The translations under genes were made by a program, and so were the position numbers. Below the pieces are notes generated by a model. That model saw nothing but the letters and a program-made list of their open reading frames with translations, was not told the DNA's origin and made no database searches. DNA of 51,762 nt from Sporomusa silvacetica DSM 10669 (lineage in GTDB: Bacteria > Bacillota > Negativicutes > Sporomusales > Sporomusaceae): contig NZ_LSLK01000083.1 in assembly GCF_002257705.1 (NCBI RefSeq), positions 1-51,762 on the forward strand, given 5' to 3'. Numbering within the stretch: the stretch's first letter is position 1; each line of letters opens with the position of its first letter. Positions 40,232 through 49,416 of the stretch are shown piece after piece.

Positions 40232-40628
40232 TCTGCGTACTGAGCGCCAGCCTAAGCTGATGATTATTCCCATGATTGATATTATCTTTTTTTTGCTGGT
40301 ATTTTTTATTATGAGTACTCTCTATATGGTTGATCAGCAGACCATACCTGTTAATTTGCCACAAGCTGCCTCAGCGCAAAGTGACAAACCTCGCAGTGTG
40401 GCGATTGCGGTTACCAAAGAGGGGCAAATTTTATTTGAACAGGAAGATGTACCGCTGGAATTGCTGAAAAAACGAGTGCAGTTGGAAATGAGTAAGCAGA
40501 GCGACCTGGTTTTTATCCTGCGTTCTGATAAAGCGGCTGAATATGGTAAAGTGGTAGCTGTTCTTGATGAATTGAAACTAGCGGGGGCTCAGCGGGTGGC
40601 TATCGCGACGGAAAGGAAGGATAAGTAA
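40218..40628 (+). CDS. exbD: ExbD/TolR-family protein
   Basis: The 136-residue protein has a single N-terminal membrane segment after a short cytoplasmic start. PMIDIIFFLLVFFIM includes the conserved membrane aspartate used for proton movement. The periplasmic part ends with AEYGKVVAVLDELKLAGAQRVA, typical of ExbD. It overlaps exbB by 14 bases and touches tonB by one base (TAATG). Confidence 0.94.
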   Translation: MKLRNLRTERQPKLMIIPMIDIIFFLLVFFIMSTLYMVDQQTIPVNLPQAASAQSDKPRSVAIAVTKEGQILFEQEDVPLELLKKRVQLEMSKQSDLVFILRSDKAAEYGKVVAVLDELKLAGAQRVAIATERKDK

Positions 40629-41341
40629 TGGATTGGGCGGCGGGTTCGCGTTGGCGCAAAGCTATGGTTATCTCTGCGCTTTTACACAGTATTGTGCTTT
40701 CCGGTGTCGGTTACTTCGCCGGTAAAGCTGTACTGCCTGCTCCCATGCCGGAGACACTGATTGAGCTGGAGCTAGCCAGTGATGAACAGGCAGGCCTGGC
40801 AGCTGCATCGTCGGTAGTACCGGCCAGCCAGGAGATCGTGCCGCAGCTACCGCAAACCACACCTGTAGCTGAACCGGTAGCACAAGAGGCGGTAGTGGCT
40901 GTTAGTGCGCTGGCGGTAGTAGCTGTTGACAGTGGCGCGATTGCGCTGACTGGTACGCCGACTGGTGCGACTGCAACTGGTGCTATCGGTGCTGGCGAGC
41001 CGGGTGCCGGTGTTGCTGGCGGCAATTTGGGTTCAGGGGAAAATATGAGCACAGCTAGAGAAGTCATTCCTCCCGGAATATTGTCGCGCCGAGAACCGAA
41101 TTATCCGGAGAAAGCACGCCAGGCGGGCGTTGAAGGTACTGTAGTACTCAATATTGAAATTTTGGAAAATGGTCAGGCCGGACAGGTCAGTATCTATCAA
41201 TCAAGTGGTTCAGAGCTGCTGGATGATGCCGCTGCGGCTGCGGTGCAGCGCTGGCGGTTTGTACCAGCCAAAGTGCGGGGAACAAATCAAAGTATTGCCT
41301 GTCAAACTACGTTACCAGTGGTATTTAGGCTAAAAGCATAA
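40628..41341 (+). CDS. tonB: TonB energy-transducing protein
   Basis: The 237-residue protein has an N-terminal membrane helix (about 13-32), a long flexible periplasmic linker rich in Ala, Val, Gly, Thr and Pro (about 50-140), and a C-terminal TonB domain (PNYPEKARQAGVEGTVVLNIEI, SGSELLDDAAAAAVQRWRFVPA). The linker uses few Pro-Lys or Pro-Glu repeats compared with enteric TonB. It spans the periplasm to contact the TonB box of the receptor encoded next. Confidence 0.93.
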   Translation: MDWAAGSRWRKAMVISALLHSIVLSGVGYFAGKAVLPAPMPETLIELELASDEQAGLAAASSVVPASQEIVPQLPQTTPVAEPVAQEAVVAVSALAVVAVDSGAIALTGTPTGATATGAIGAGEPGAGVAGGNLGSGENMSTAREVIPPGILSRREPNYPEKARQAGVEGTVVLNIEILENGQAGQVSIYQSSGSELLDDAAAAAVQRWRFVPAKVRGTNQSIACQTTLPVVFRLKA

Positions 41342-41355
41342 AATAGGAGTGAATA

Positions 41356-43338
41356 ATGGTGAAAAGAAAGAAGTCTTCAAGTACAAGCAAAACATGGCTA
41401 TGGGCTATGGTGACAAGCGCATTGCTAGTTCAGGTACCGGGTGTTTCATTTGCGGAAGATGCAGATAAGCAAGACCAGTTTTCGTTTGATGAAGTGGTGA
41501 TAACGGCTAACCGGGTGCCAACATCAGCGGCAAAAACGGCTGCGAATGTCGCGGTTGTTTCCAAAGAGCAGATTGAAAAAGGGCACTATTCCAATTTAGG
41601 GGACGTGCTCCGAGACGTTAATGGAGTTATTGTCACAACCAAAGGTTTTGCTGGTGCGAATCAGACAATTCGATTAAACGGCGATGACCGTGTGCTGGTT
41701 ATGATTGATGGACGCAGGATTAGTCAGCCCCAGGGCGTCATTGGCAGTCGGGCCGGTATTGATTTAAGCTCAATTATTTCCCTGAATAATATTGAACGTA
41801 TTGAAATTGTAAAAGGCGGTGCCTCAGCATTATATGGCTCTGACGCTGTTGGCGGGGTAGTTAATATTATTACCCGCAAAGGCGCAGAAGCGAAAACCAC
41901 ATTGGACTTCTCTGTCGGTTCCTGGGGCACACGCAATTATAGTTTTAGTACCCAGGGCAGTGAAAATGGCTTTAGCTGGTATATTACCGCTAATAAAAAG
42001 GAACAGGATTATACGAAATACAATGTGTTAAATCCAGCCTTAACGTCAGGCAGTAGTAAAGGTGACAGCTATCGGTGGCCTAATAGCAAATATGAGGGAC
42101 AGGGCTTTACCATGCGGTTAGATAAAACAATTGATGATAATCGTTCGGTTACCTTTAACTTTGAACATTGGAATGATGAAGGCGGACAACCATTTGGGGT
42201 AAGTTACCCAAGTCTGGGATCGCTCAATCAATCGACAAAGTTATCCAATAACTGGGCGCTAACCTATGATTTCAATAAACAAAAAGACGTGCCAGGTTTT
42301 GCTCGCATCTATGCTAACTATGCAGATCAAGGCTTTTACGGTACCTATAAAAGCAGAACACAAGGTTTTGCCTACCAAACAGGCTGGCAATTAGGTGACA
42401 AACATAAACTGATTACCGGTCTTGATTGGGAAAAGGGTGAAGTTCTTGAAAATACATATCACGATGACAATTATGATATTGTAAATTACAAAAATAAGTC
42501 GGTTACGAATACGGCATTTTACTTACAAGATATTTTTACGGTAACAGACAAATGGACTGTGACACCTGGCGTGCGCTATGACCATCATAGTAATTTTGGC
42601 GGTCAAACAACGCCGAAAGTGAATGTGAACTATAGTGCCGATTCATCTACCGATATTTATTTCTCATACAATAAAGTATTTAAGGCACCTACACTGGATG
42701 ACTTGTATTATGATATTGATTATTATGGAACAACGACAAAAGGGGATCCTAATCTTAAACCAGAAAAAGGGCATGTAATTAGTATTGGGGTGAACAAAAA
42801 AATAAGTGATGATACGACCGTAACAGCCAATTGCTTTAGCAGCAAGCTTACAGACGCCATTGATTGGGATTATGACAATAATTACAATGCGTGGGCACGT
42901 AATATCGCGAAACAAAAGAAACGTGGCTTTGAACTTGATATTCATCACAAGCTTTCTGAACATTATTATAGCGAAGTTGGTTATTCCTATGTGCATACGG
43001 AAAACAATCAAAATAATGCCGGTTATGTAGTTGAAGACAAAAACAGCCAACCAAACGGGTATCGTGTGAAAGTAGGTTATGCTGATACGAAGTGGGATGT
43101 GAATGTCAACGGTCAGAGCGCAACTGGACTAAGTCGTAATCGATTTATTGACAGCAATTACTGGGTCTGGAATCTGGCTGCCAATTATAAAATGACGCCA
43201 GCTGCCAGTGTCTACTTAAATGTCTATAATTTGGGAGACAAGGCGTATGAACTTACTTCCGGCGGAACCGGAAGTAGTCGAGGCAACTACCCCATGCCGT
43301 CTCGTAATTTCCAGCTGGGTGTTAAGTATTCTTTCTAA
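41356..43338 (+). CDS. btuB: TonB-dependent outer-membrane receptor, BtuB-like
   Basis: The 660-residue protein has a signal peptide ending near VSFAEDA, then a TonB box DEVVITANR, a plug domain (VLRDVNGVIVTTKG, RVLVMIDGRRI, IERIEIVKGGASALYGSDAVGGVVNIIT) and a 22-strand type barrel ending in the terminal phenylalanine (QLGVKYSF). It should take a corrinoid across the outer membrane. The substrate is inferred from the riboswitch and neighbours; sequence alone would allow another ligand. This is direct evidence that the organism has an outer membrane. Confidence 0.9.
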   Translation: MVKRKKSSSTSKTWLWAMVTSALLVQVPGVSFAEDADKQDQFSFDEVVITANRVPTSAAKTAANVAVVSKEQIEKGHYSNLGDVLRDVNGVIVTTKGFAGANQTIRLNGDDRVLVMIDGRRISQPQGVIGSRAGIDLSSIISLNNIERIEIVKGGASALYGSDAVGGVVNIITRKGAEAKTTLDFSVGSWGTRNYSFSTQGSENGFSWYITANKKEQDYTKYNVLNPALTSGSSKGDSYRWPNSKYEGQGFTMRLDKTIDDNRSVTFNFEHWNDEGGQPFGVSYPSLGSLNQSTKLSNNWALTYDFNKQKDVPGFARIYANYADQGFYGTYKSRTQGFAYQTGWQLGDKHKLITGLDWEKGEVLENTYHDDNYDIVNYKNKSVTNTAFYLQDIFTVTDKWTVTPGVRYDHHSNFGGQTTPKVNVNYSADSSTDIYFSYNKVFKAPTLDDLYYDIDYYGTTTKGDPNLKPEKGHVISIGVNKKISDDTTVTANCFSSKLTDAIDWDYDNNYNAWARNIAKQKKRGFELDIHHKLSEHYYSEVGYSYVHTENNQNNAGYVVEDKNSQPNGYRVKVGYADTKWDVNVNGQSATGLSRNRFIDSNYWVWNLAANYKMTPAASVYLNVYNLGDKAYELTSGGTGSSRGNYPMPSRNFQLGVKYSF

Positions 43339-43363
43339 ATCATGAACAGAAGGACTAGATAAT

Positions 43364-44407
43364 ATGATTGGTAGGGTTAAAAATAAAGCGATGTTGTTTG
43401 GCGGACTGGGTGTGCTGCTGCTGGTAGTACTCGTATGCTCGCTAGCTTGGGGGCAGGTAACCGTACCTATCAGTGCCACGCTGGCAGTTATTGGTCAACA
43501 GTTACACCTGCCTGGCATGCAAGGCAGCGATATTAGTCAGGAATATACATCTGTTATCTGGCATATTCGTATGCCGCGCACGCTGGTAGGACTGTTGGTA
43601 GGTGCGGCACTTGCGGTATCGGGAGCGGTTATGCAAGGAGTCTTTGGCAACTCGCTGGCCGATCCGGGCATTATCGGTGTGTCAAGCGGTGCGGCATTAG
43701 GAGCCGTTATTGCCATTGCTCTAGGTATGACAGCTAAAGGCATTTTTTACCTACCATTTTTTGCGTTACTGGGTGCGCTGTTGGCAGTGGGAGTGACGGT
43801 TACGTTAGCTATGCGTGATGGCAAAATCCCAGTGATGGTGCTTCTCTTGGCTGGTGTTGCCATAAGTATGCTAATGGGCGCTTTGACCTCCGGGATATTG
43901 ACCTTTATAAACGAGTACCGGCTGCGGGAATTCTTATTTTGGACGGTGGGCGGACTGGATTACCGCCGCTGGGAACATGTTTATCTGGCTGCTGGTCCAG
44001 TCATTATTGGTATTCTTATTTTGTTTTTATTAGCCAGACATCTCAATATTCTAGTTTTAGGAGACCAAGAAGCACGTTCGGTAGGCGTTCCAGTGGCCCT
44101 CTTGCGCCTAGTGTTGTTGTTTGTTTCAGCTGTGACAACCGCAACTGCCGTATGTGTTAGCGGCACAATTGGCTTTGTGGGCCTAGTTGTACCCCACATT
44201 ATGCGCCTTTTGCTAGGGCCAGAGCACCGCACTTTGTTGCCAGCCTGTGCTTTGGCCGGAGGGGTATTTCTAGTGGCCTGTGATACACTGGGACGACTGT
44301 TAATGCCACCGTCTGAGATTCGGGTTGGTATTATGACAGCATTACTGGGTGCACCCTACTTTTTGTATTTGTTACGTAAAGCGCAGAAAGGAGGCGGGCT
44401 GTCATGA
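43364..44407 (+). CDS. btuC: Corrinoid ABC transporter permease (FecCD/BtuC type)
   Basis: The 347-residue protein has about ten membrane segments and the FecCD motifs RMPRTLVGLLVGAALAVSGAVMQGVFGNSLADPGIIGVSSGAALGAV and later GTIGFVGLVVPHIMR. It forms the inner-membrane channel for the substrate delivered by BtuF. Its end overlaps the ATPase gene by four bases. Confidence 0.93.
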   Translation: MIGRVKNKAMLFGGLGVLLLVVLVCSLAWGQVTVPISATLAVIGQQLHLPGMQGSDISQEYTSVIWHIRMPRTLVGLLVGAALAVSGAVMQGVFGNSLADPGIIGVSSGAALGAVIAIALGMTAKGIFYLPFFALLGALLAVGVTVTLAMRDGKIPVMVLLLAGVAISMLMGALTSGILTFINEYRLREFLFWTVGGLDYRRWEHVYLAAGPVIIGILILFLLARHLNILVLGDQEARSVGVPVALLRLVLLFVSAVTTATAVCVSGTIGFVGLVVPHIMRLLLGPEHRTLLPACALAGGVFLVACDTLGRLLMPPSEIRVGIMTALLGAPYFLYLLRKAQKGGGLS

Positions 44408-45666
44408 ATGCAACCAGTCCAATTGCTTTAGCTGCTATTAATGTAGGGGTTACTATTGGTGATAAAGCTATTTTGCGGGATATTTCTTTCACGGCTAATT
44501 CAGGTGAATTTGTTGGTATTATCGGACCGAATGGCGCAGGGAAAAGTACACTGCTCAGAGGCCTCCGCGGCATGGGAGCCATTACCTTCGGGACTGTTCA
44601 GGTTTTTGGGCAGCCGCTACATACTATGGGCGACAAACAACTGGCGCGTAGTATTGCTTATATGCAGCAGGACGTAAATGTTGGCTTTGGTTTTAACGCC
44701 TTGGAAGTGGTGTTGGCCGGACGCTACCCGTATCTGAAATGGTGGCAGAATGAGCAGAGCGAGGATTATGAAATTGCCCGGAAATATATGGCTTTCACCG
44801 GTGTTGAGGCATTGGCTGAGAAGTCGGTGCAGCAGGTTTCAGGCGGGGAGCGTCAGCGTATTCTTCTGGCAAAGGTATTGGCGCAGGAAACACCGCTCAT
44901 CTTTCTTGATGAACCGACAGCCAGTTTGGATTTAGGGTACCAGGAAGAAATTTTTCGGCATTGCCAGGTCATGTGCCAAGAAGGCAAGATGGTGCTCATT
45001 ATTGCCCATGATATCAAACTGGCTGCTAAGTTTTGTACGCGCTTGATTTTATTGGCTGGTGGCACCATACTTGCTGATGGAAGACCGGAAGAAGTCATCA
45101 CTGCTAAAAATCTGGAAAAGGCATATGGTTTACATTCTGATGTTTTTATTAATAAAGTAACAGGTAATCTGGATATTCACACCTATGAGGCGGCCGGGAC
45201 TACTACACAGCAGCCGTCTGTCCACGTGATTGGCGGCGGCGGTTCTGCCGGGAATATTCTGCGGCTGCTGCACGAAAGGTCTTATAATTTGAGCGGCGGC
45301 GTTTTTCAACAAGGCGATAGTGATGCCGATGTAGCTATGGCGTTTGGTATACAAGCGATAGTCAGCCAGCCTTTTTGTATTATTGATAAGGTACAGGCAA
45401 AGGAAAACAGAGAAAAAATGCTTACTGCCGATGTTACAGTGTTAAGTAATCTGTATTACGGACAACAAAATTTGGATAATCTGGCGGCGGCGTTTGTTGC
45501 CAAAAAAGTTATAATTATTGAAGATACAGCGATTGAGGAACGCGATTTTACTGGCGGTAAAGCAACCAAGTTATATCGTGAATTGCGTACGTTGCCGCAG
45601 GTAACTGTGCTAAGCTCAGTACAGTTTGCCGAGCAGGTAGTGACAGGCCAAATTCTTAATTCATAG
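44404..45666 (+). CDS. btuD: Corrinoid ABC transporter ATPase with C-terminal extension
   Basis: Residues 1-255 form a normal ABC ATPase: Walker A GPNGAGKST at 41-49, signature VSGGERQR, Walker B PLIFLDEPTAS and the switch histidine in IIAHD. Unlike ordinary BtuD (about 250 residues) the 420-residue protein continues with about 160 residues that start VHVIGGGGSAGNILRLL, a Rossmann-like opening, and end VTVLSSVQFAEQVV. The extension could sense or bind a nucleotide or corrinoid. No frameshift or separate start is seen at the junction. The function of the added part is not known. Confidence 0.9.
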   Translation: MNATSPIALAAINVGVTIGDKAILRDISFTANSGEFVGIIGPNGAGKSTLLRGLRGMGAITFGTVQVFGQPLHTMGDKQLARSIAYMQQDVNVGFGFNALEVVLAGRYPYLKWWQNEQSEDYEIARKYMAFTGVEALAEKSVQQVSGGERQRILLAKVLAQETPLIFLDEPTASLDLGYQEEIFRHCQVMCQEGKMVLIIAHDIKLAAKFCTRLILLAGGTILADGRPEEVITAKNLEKAYGLHSDVFINKVTGNLDIHTYEAAGTTTQQPSVHVIGGGGSAGNILRLLHERSYNLSGGVFQQGDSDADVAMAFGIQAIVSQPFCIIDKVQAKENREKMLTADVTVLSNLYYGQQNLDNLAAAFVAKKVIIIEDTAIEERDFTGGKATKLYRELRTLPQVTVLSSVQFAEQVVTGQILNS

Positions 45667-45709
45667 TATAGTAATAAGAAATTTTATAGTAAAGGAAAGG
45701 AAGGATAGT

Positions 45710-46243
45710 ATGCCAGAAACCAAAGGCTTGGTAATTGTAAACACGGGAAATGGCAAGGGAAAAACAACTGCTGCATTAGGGCTGGGACTGCGGGCATGGG
45801 GTCAGGGACTTAAGGTACTGGTTTTACAATTTATCAAAGGAAACTGGAAATATGGTGAATTACAGGCTGCTGAGAGAATGGGGGCTGACTTTGTAATCCG
45901 TCAGCTGGGTGAAGGTTTTGTGAATAATACCACCGGGGACGACAGAGCTGAGCACCAGGCGGCTGCCGAAAAGGCACTCCAGGACGCGAGAACGGAAGTT
46001 ATGTCGGGAAATTGGGACATGATTATTCTTGATGAGATTAACTATGCTATTAAATTTGGATTGGTTTCTGGGGAAGCGGTAGTAGAACTGCTAGCGATAA
46101 AACCTCCTTTACTGCATCTTGTGCTTACCGGACGCGATGCATGTCAGGAAATCATTGATAAAGCTGATTTAGTAACTGAAATGAAGGAAATTAAACATCC
46201 CTATAAAAAAGGGATAAAAGCGCAAAAAGGGATAGAATTCTAA
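45710..46243 (+). CDS. cobO: Corrinoid adenosyltransferase (CobO/BtuR type)
   Basis: The 177-residue protein has the ATP loop VNTGNGKGKTTAALGLGLRA, LKVLVLQFIKG, and the DMIILDEINYAIKFGL and VLTGRDA segments of the BtuR/CobO family. It adds the adenosyl group of ATP to cob(I)alamin or precursors, making the form needed by CbiZ and by enzymes. GGAAAGGAAGG precedes ATG 45710. It follows the ATPase by 43 bases and belongs to the same operon. Confidence 0.94.
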   Translation: MPETKGLVIVNTGNGKGKTTAALGLGLRAWGQGLKVLVLQFIKGNWKYGELQAAERMGADFVIRQLGEGFVNNTTGDDRAEHQAAAEKALQDARTEVMSGNWDMIILDEINYAIKFGLVSGEAVVELLAIKPPLLHLVLTGRDACQEIIDKADLVTEMKEIKHPYKKGIKAQKGIEF

Positions 46244-46302
46244 GAAAAGCGTTAGTATGCTGCCGAGGGTGATTAAAAAATAGCTGGGTGAGGATAAGCG
46301 CT

Positions 46303-47268
46303 ATGTTGCAGCTTGTAAATATATCAAACTATAGTTGTGATAATGATCTTATAGACAACAACCCTGCGCGCCTGCGGGAACTTTTGGAACGACATAACTT
46401 AGATGGTGTCGAAATGATGCTTTGCGGACCTTGGGATGCACACCTTCATAGAGCAGAATGGATGCAAGGGTGCCATCTGCGTTTTTGGCCTTGGTGGCTG
46501 GATTTTTGGCGCGGCGACCAGGATGCATTGCTCAGGCAGTTTGGTAGTCAAGCAGGCATCAATGAGTGTTATGGAGGATCAACCCGCGAAGCGTGGCTTG
46601 CTATTTATCGCAATAATATCCGGACTGCCACAGAGGCAGGAGTAAAGTACCTTGTGTTTCATGTTAGCCATGCGAGGGTACCTGAGTTATTCAGTTGGCA
46701 GTTTAGTGCTAGCTGTCAAGAGGTAATTGAAGCCACAATTGAGGTAGCTAACGCATTGGCACCAGAAATTCCGCAGGAAATAACCCTATTATTTGAGAAC
46801 TTATGGTGGCCAGGGTTAACACTTAGAGACAAAGAATTAACCGCCATGCTGCTTGATAACGTCATCCATCGTAATATTGGTATAATGCTGGATACCGGCC
46901 ATCTAATGAACACGAATCCGGAATTACGAACAGAGGCTGAAGGGGCTGAATATATTCTAAATACCTTGGAAAATCTCGGCAGTTATGCGCGTTATGTCAA
47001 AGGGATTCACTTGCACAAATCACTATCTGGAAAATATATCCATAACAGTCAAAGTGCCAGGGAGTTTAAAGCAGAGTACAACATGGAAGAAGTTATGAAC
47101 CATGTACTCAAGATCGATGAACACAGGCCGTTTACCACTCCTGTCGCACAAAGTATCATCAATTATGTACAGCCTGAATTTCTTGTGCATGAGTTTATGT
47201 ACAAAAATCTGACTGACTGGGAACAAAAACTTGATCAGCAGCAAAAAACGCTTACTGTCAACAAATAG
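46303..47268 (+). CDS. AP-endonuclease-2-type TIM barrel, probable cobamide-remodelling CbiR-like enzyme
   Basis: The 321-residue protein is a xylose-isomerase-like TIM barrel with likely metal ligands in LVFHVSHARVP, LLFENLWWP (Glu), IGIMLDTGHLMN (Asp, His), VKGIHLHKS and LVHEF. CbiR of Akkermansia, a member of this fold, cuts the lower ligand loop of cobamides so they can be remodelled. The gene is the last of an operon whose other genes all concern corrinoids, which supports that role; homology to CbiR was not tested. ATG 46303 is chosen with TGAGGA eight bases before it; GTG 46288 is in frame but lacks a site. Confidence 0.7.
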   Translation: MLQLVNISNYSCDNDLIDNNPARLRELLERHNLDGVEMMLCGPWDAHLHRAEWMQGCHLRFWPWWLDFWRGDQDALLRQFGSQAGINECYGGSTREAWLAIYRNNIRTATEAGVKYLVFHVSHARVPELFSWQFSASCQEVIEATIEVANALAPEIPQEITLLFENLWWPGLTLRDKELTAMLLDNVIHRNIGIMLDTGHLMNTNPELRTEAEGAEYILNTLENLGSYARYVKGIHLHKSLSGKYIHNSQSAREFKAEYNMEEVMNHVLKIDEHRPFTTPVAQSIINYVQPEFLVHEFMYKNLTDWEQKLDQQQKTLTVNK

Positions 47269-47376
47269 TAATATGAAAAATGAATTTTATGTAAAAAACT
47301 GCGGATTTTAATATTTATTGGGTTGCGGTTTTTTATTAACAAAGTTATACTAATAATGTCAATAGTTTAAAATTGG

Positions 47377-47460
47377 TAATGTTGGCAATAGTTGAGTAAT
47401 GCTAGCAATAGTTAAGTAATGGTAGTATTAGTTGGTTGAGTAATGTTAGCAATAATTGAG
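47377..47460 (+). repeat. Four tandem repeats of 20-24 bases
   Basis: Units begin TAATG and share the pattern TAATGnTAGCAATAGTTGAG: 47377-47396, 47397-47416, 47417-47440 (four extra bases) and 47441-47460. A weaker fifth unit lies at 47354-47376. They stand about 100 bases before the partner-switching operon, in the 290-base gap after the cobamide operon. Confidence 0.8.
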
Positions 47461-47559
47461 GTTGCTTATGTATAACAGTGGCATGAAGCTGCAAAAGAGA
47501 TTTTGTTGGTTCATGTCACTTTTATAATTCATGGAAATATGATGCACGAGGTGAAAAGT

Positions 47560-47988
47560 ATGTATTGCTTTTCTACAGTGGAAGAATTTTCACAATTACG
47601 GGAAGCTGTGCGAGAAAAACTGACCGAAATGCGGGTTGCAGGGGTTGACCCCTTCTTTGTCGCTATCAATGAGGCTGTGAATAATGCTATTTTTCATGGT
47701 AATAAGCACGATGAAACTAAAAAAGTACAGTTATCCATAACGAACTGGCCGGGGGAAGTCAGAGTCATTATTCGCGACGAAGGTCAAGGTTTTGCACCAG
47801 CGAAGGCAAAGCAAGAAGAAGGTTTGCAGGAACGCGGACGGGGTATTGAAATTATCAGGCACTGCGTGGATCAGTATTATTTTTCTTTAGAACCTAGCGA
47901 AATGGTTTTGATTAAAAAAGTTGCTAGTTCTTCAATGGTATCTGAACCAAAAACTATAGAAAAGGGGCGTTTAACGAATGCAAATTGA
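47560..47988 (+). CDS. RsbW-like serine kinase / anti-sigma-type ATPase
   Basis: The 142-residue protein has a GHKL ATPase fold with the N-box AINEAVNNAIFHG, G1 box IRDEGQGFAP and G2 box GRGIEIIRHCVDQ, as in RsbW and SpoIIAB. Such kinases phosphorylate a STAS partner and hold a sigma factor or other target when not bound to it. ATG 47560 is preferred, with GAGGTG upstream; a longer in-frame reading from 47503 adds unlikely residues. The STAS gene overlaps its end by 11 bases. No sigma factor gene is nearby. Confidence 0.88.
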   Translation: MYCFSTVEEFSQLREAVREKLTEMRVAGVDPFFVAINEAVNNAIFHGNKHDETKKVQLSITNWPGEVRVIIRDEGQGFAPAKAKQEEGLQERGRGIEIIRHCVDQYYFSLEPSEMVLIKKVASSSMVSEPKTIEKGRLTNAN

Positions 47989-48280
47989 TACCAACATTGT
48001 CAATAACCAAGTTATTGTTGATTTATCTGGCGGATTGTATGTTGAAGGAGCAGAGATTCTGAGGGAAAAACTTATCAAATATATGGAAGAAGGGCAAAAG
48101 CATTTTTTGGTAAAGATGCATAAGGTTGACTACATCGACAGCTCCGGACTTGGTGTATTGGTTTCCATCCATAAGCGGACACAGCAATGTAAGGGTAGCT
48201 TGGTGATTACCGGTACAACCGGCTTTGTCAAAGAATTATTTGAATTAACCCGTTTGAATAAAGTATTTGATATGCAATAA
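47978..48280 (+). CDS. STAS-domain anti-anti-sigma factor
   Basis: The 100-residue protein is a single STAS domain with the phosphorylation serine in VDYIDSSGLGVLVSIHKRT. It should be phosphorylated by the kinase encoded just upstream and dephosphorylated by the PP2C protein encoded just downstream, the classic partner switch. It overlaps the kinase gene and lies 24 bases before the phosphatase start. Confidence 0.94.
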   Translation: MQIDTNIVNNQVIVDLSGGLYVEGAEILREKLIKYMEEGQKHFLVKMHKVDYIDSSGLGVLVSIHKRTQQCKGSLVITGTTGFVKELFELTRLNKVFDMQ

Positions 48281-48304
48281 CCGAAGTTGCAAGGGGATGT
48301 AGGA

Positions 48305-49366
48305 ATGAGTGCTATTATGCAAAGTGCCGTTAGTCAGGAAATGTGTGAGTATTGCCAGCGGTTTGATCTATTGGACATGATCAATGACGCTGTGCTTTTA
48401 GTGGACGCCAAATCCAATGATGTTTTATTTATGAACCAAAAGGCATTGCATATGTATCGGTATGAGCAACAGGAAATTGATAATCTGGCAATTGTTGATT
48501 TAAGCCATGAGTCGCGGGAAACCGCATGTGAAAAAATGCAAATGGTAGTTGAACGGGCAAAGCGCGGCTATATTTTTATGGCCAATCATGTCAAGAAAGA
48601 TGGAACACTATTCAAGGTGGAGATTAGTGCCCGTTGCTTGGTTATGCATGGCAAGGCTGTTATTGCTGCGTTGGTTAGGGATGCAACTGCTGACGGTAAA
48701 ATGAGGCAGGAATTGGAAATTGCCGGAAAGATTCAGCGGTTGTTGCTGCCGGAGGAGTTAGAAACCGCACAGTTCTCTATGCGGACTATTTACCAGCCAT
48801 TATACGGCTTGAGCGGTGACTTATATGACGTTCAATATAATGAGGAAAATCAAACTCTGTTTGGAATTATTCTTGATGTGATGGGGCATGGCATTGCTGC
48901 AACCAGTCAGGGCGGTATTTTGCGTTATCTTTTTCGCCAGGCGGTTGAGAAACATATAGCTGTAAGTGACAAATTAGCATGGATTAACAATGAAGTTATG
49001 CCATTTTTTAGCAGTGGTGGTTTTGCCGCAGCCTTGTTGTTTGAGTTTGACTTCAAAAGTAAGATATTGACATATTCTTCTGCCGGGATAAGCTATTTTC
49101 TTTGTTTAAACAGCAAGGGAGTAGCAGTGACAAAGAGTCCGGGTTTATTTTTAGGTATTAATGAAAAAGAAGCTTATGATGAGTGCGTGATGACTTTTCA
49201 GTCAGGCGACAGTTTTTTCTTCTTAACTGATGGTCTCTTTGAAATGCTGGCGCAGCCTATTGATAAATTGCATACTTTTGATACGATGTATGAACTATGC
49301 AAAAATTTGCCAATTAACAAAACAATTAAGGATGATGCTTCCGGAGTGGGGATACTTGTGCATTAA
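48305..49366 (+). CDS. PAS-domain PP2C (SpoIIE/RsbU-type) phosphatase
   Basis: The 353-residue protein has an N-terminal PAS sensor domain (about 20-135: LLDMINDAVLLVDAKSNDVLFMNQKAL, FMANHVKKDGTLFKVEISAR) and a C-terminal SpoIIE-type PP2C domain (about 145-353: AGKIQRLLLP, GLSGDLYDVQ, IILDVMGHGIAA, DSFFFLTDGLFEM, DDASGVGILV). Metal-binding aspartates are visible in SGDLYD, LDVMGHG and the final DDAS. It should dephosphorylate the STAS protein in answer to a signal sensed by the PAS domain. ATG 48305 follows AAGGGG at good spacing. Confidence 0.92.
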   Translation: MSAIMQSAVSQEMCEYCQRFDLLDMINDAVLLVDAKSNDVLFMNQKALHMYRYEQQEIDNLAIVDLSHESRETACEKMQMVVERAKRGYIFMANHVKKDGTLFKVEISARCLVMHGKAVIAALVRDATADGKMRQELEIAGKIQRLLLPEELETAQFSMRTIYQPLYGLSGDLYDVQYNEENQTLFGIILDVMGHGIAATSQGGILRYLFRQAVEKHIAVSDKLAWINNEVMPFFSSGGFAAALLFEFDFKSKILTYSSAGISYFLCLNSKGVAVTKSPGLFLGINEKEAYDECVMTFQSGDSFFFLTDGLFEMLAQPIDKLHTFDTMYELCKNLPINKTIKDDASGVGILVH

Positions 49367-49416
49367 TTCATGTTTAATGTTGTGGCAGATGGTTAGCGAA
49401 TTGGAGAGTGAATATA

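Noticed and set aside
42664..43050. 128-codon frame antisense to the TonB-dependent receptor
   Set aside because: It mirrors beta-barrel codons rich in Asn, Tyr and Asp and has no ribosome site.
47354..47460. Possible CRISPR array
   Set aside because: The units are directly adjacent and degenerate, with no unique spacers and no cas genes.
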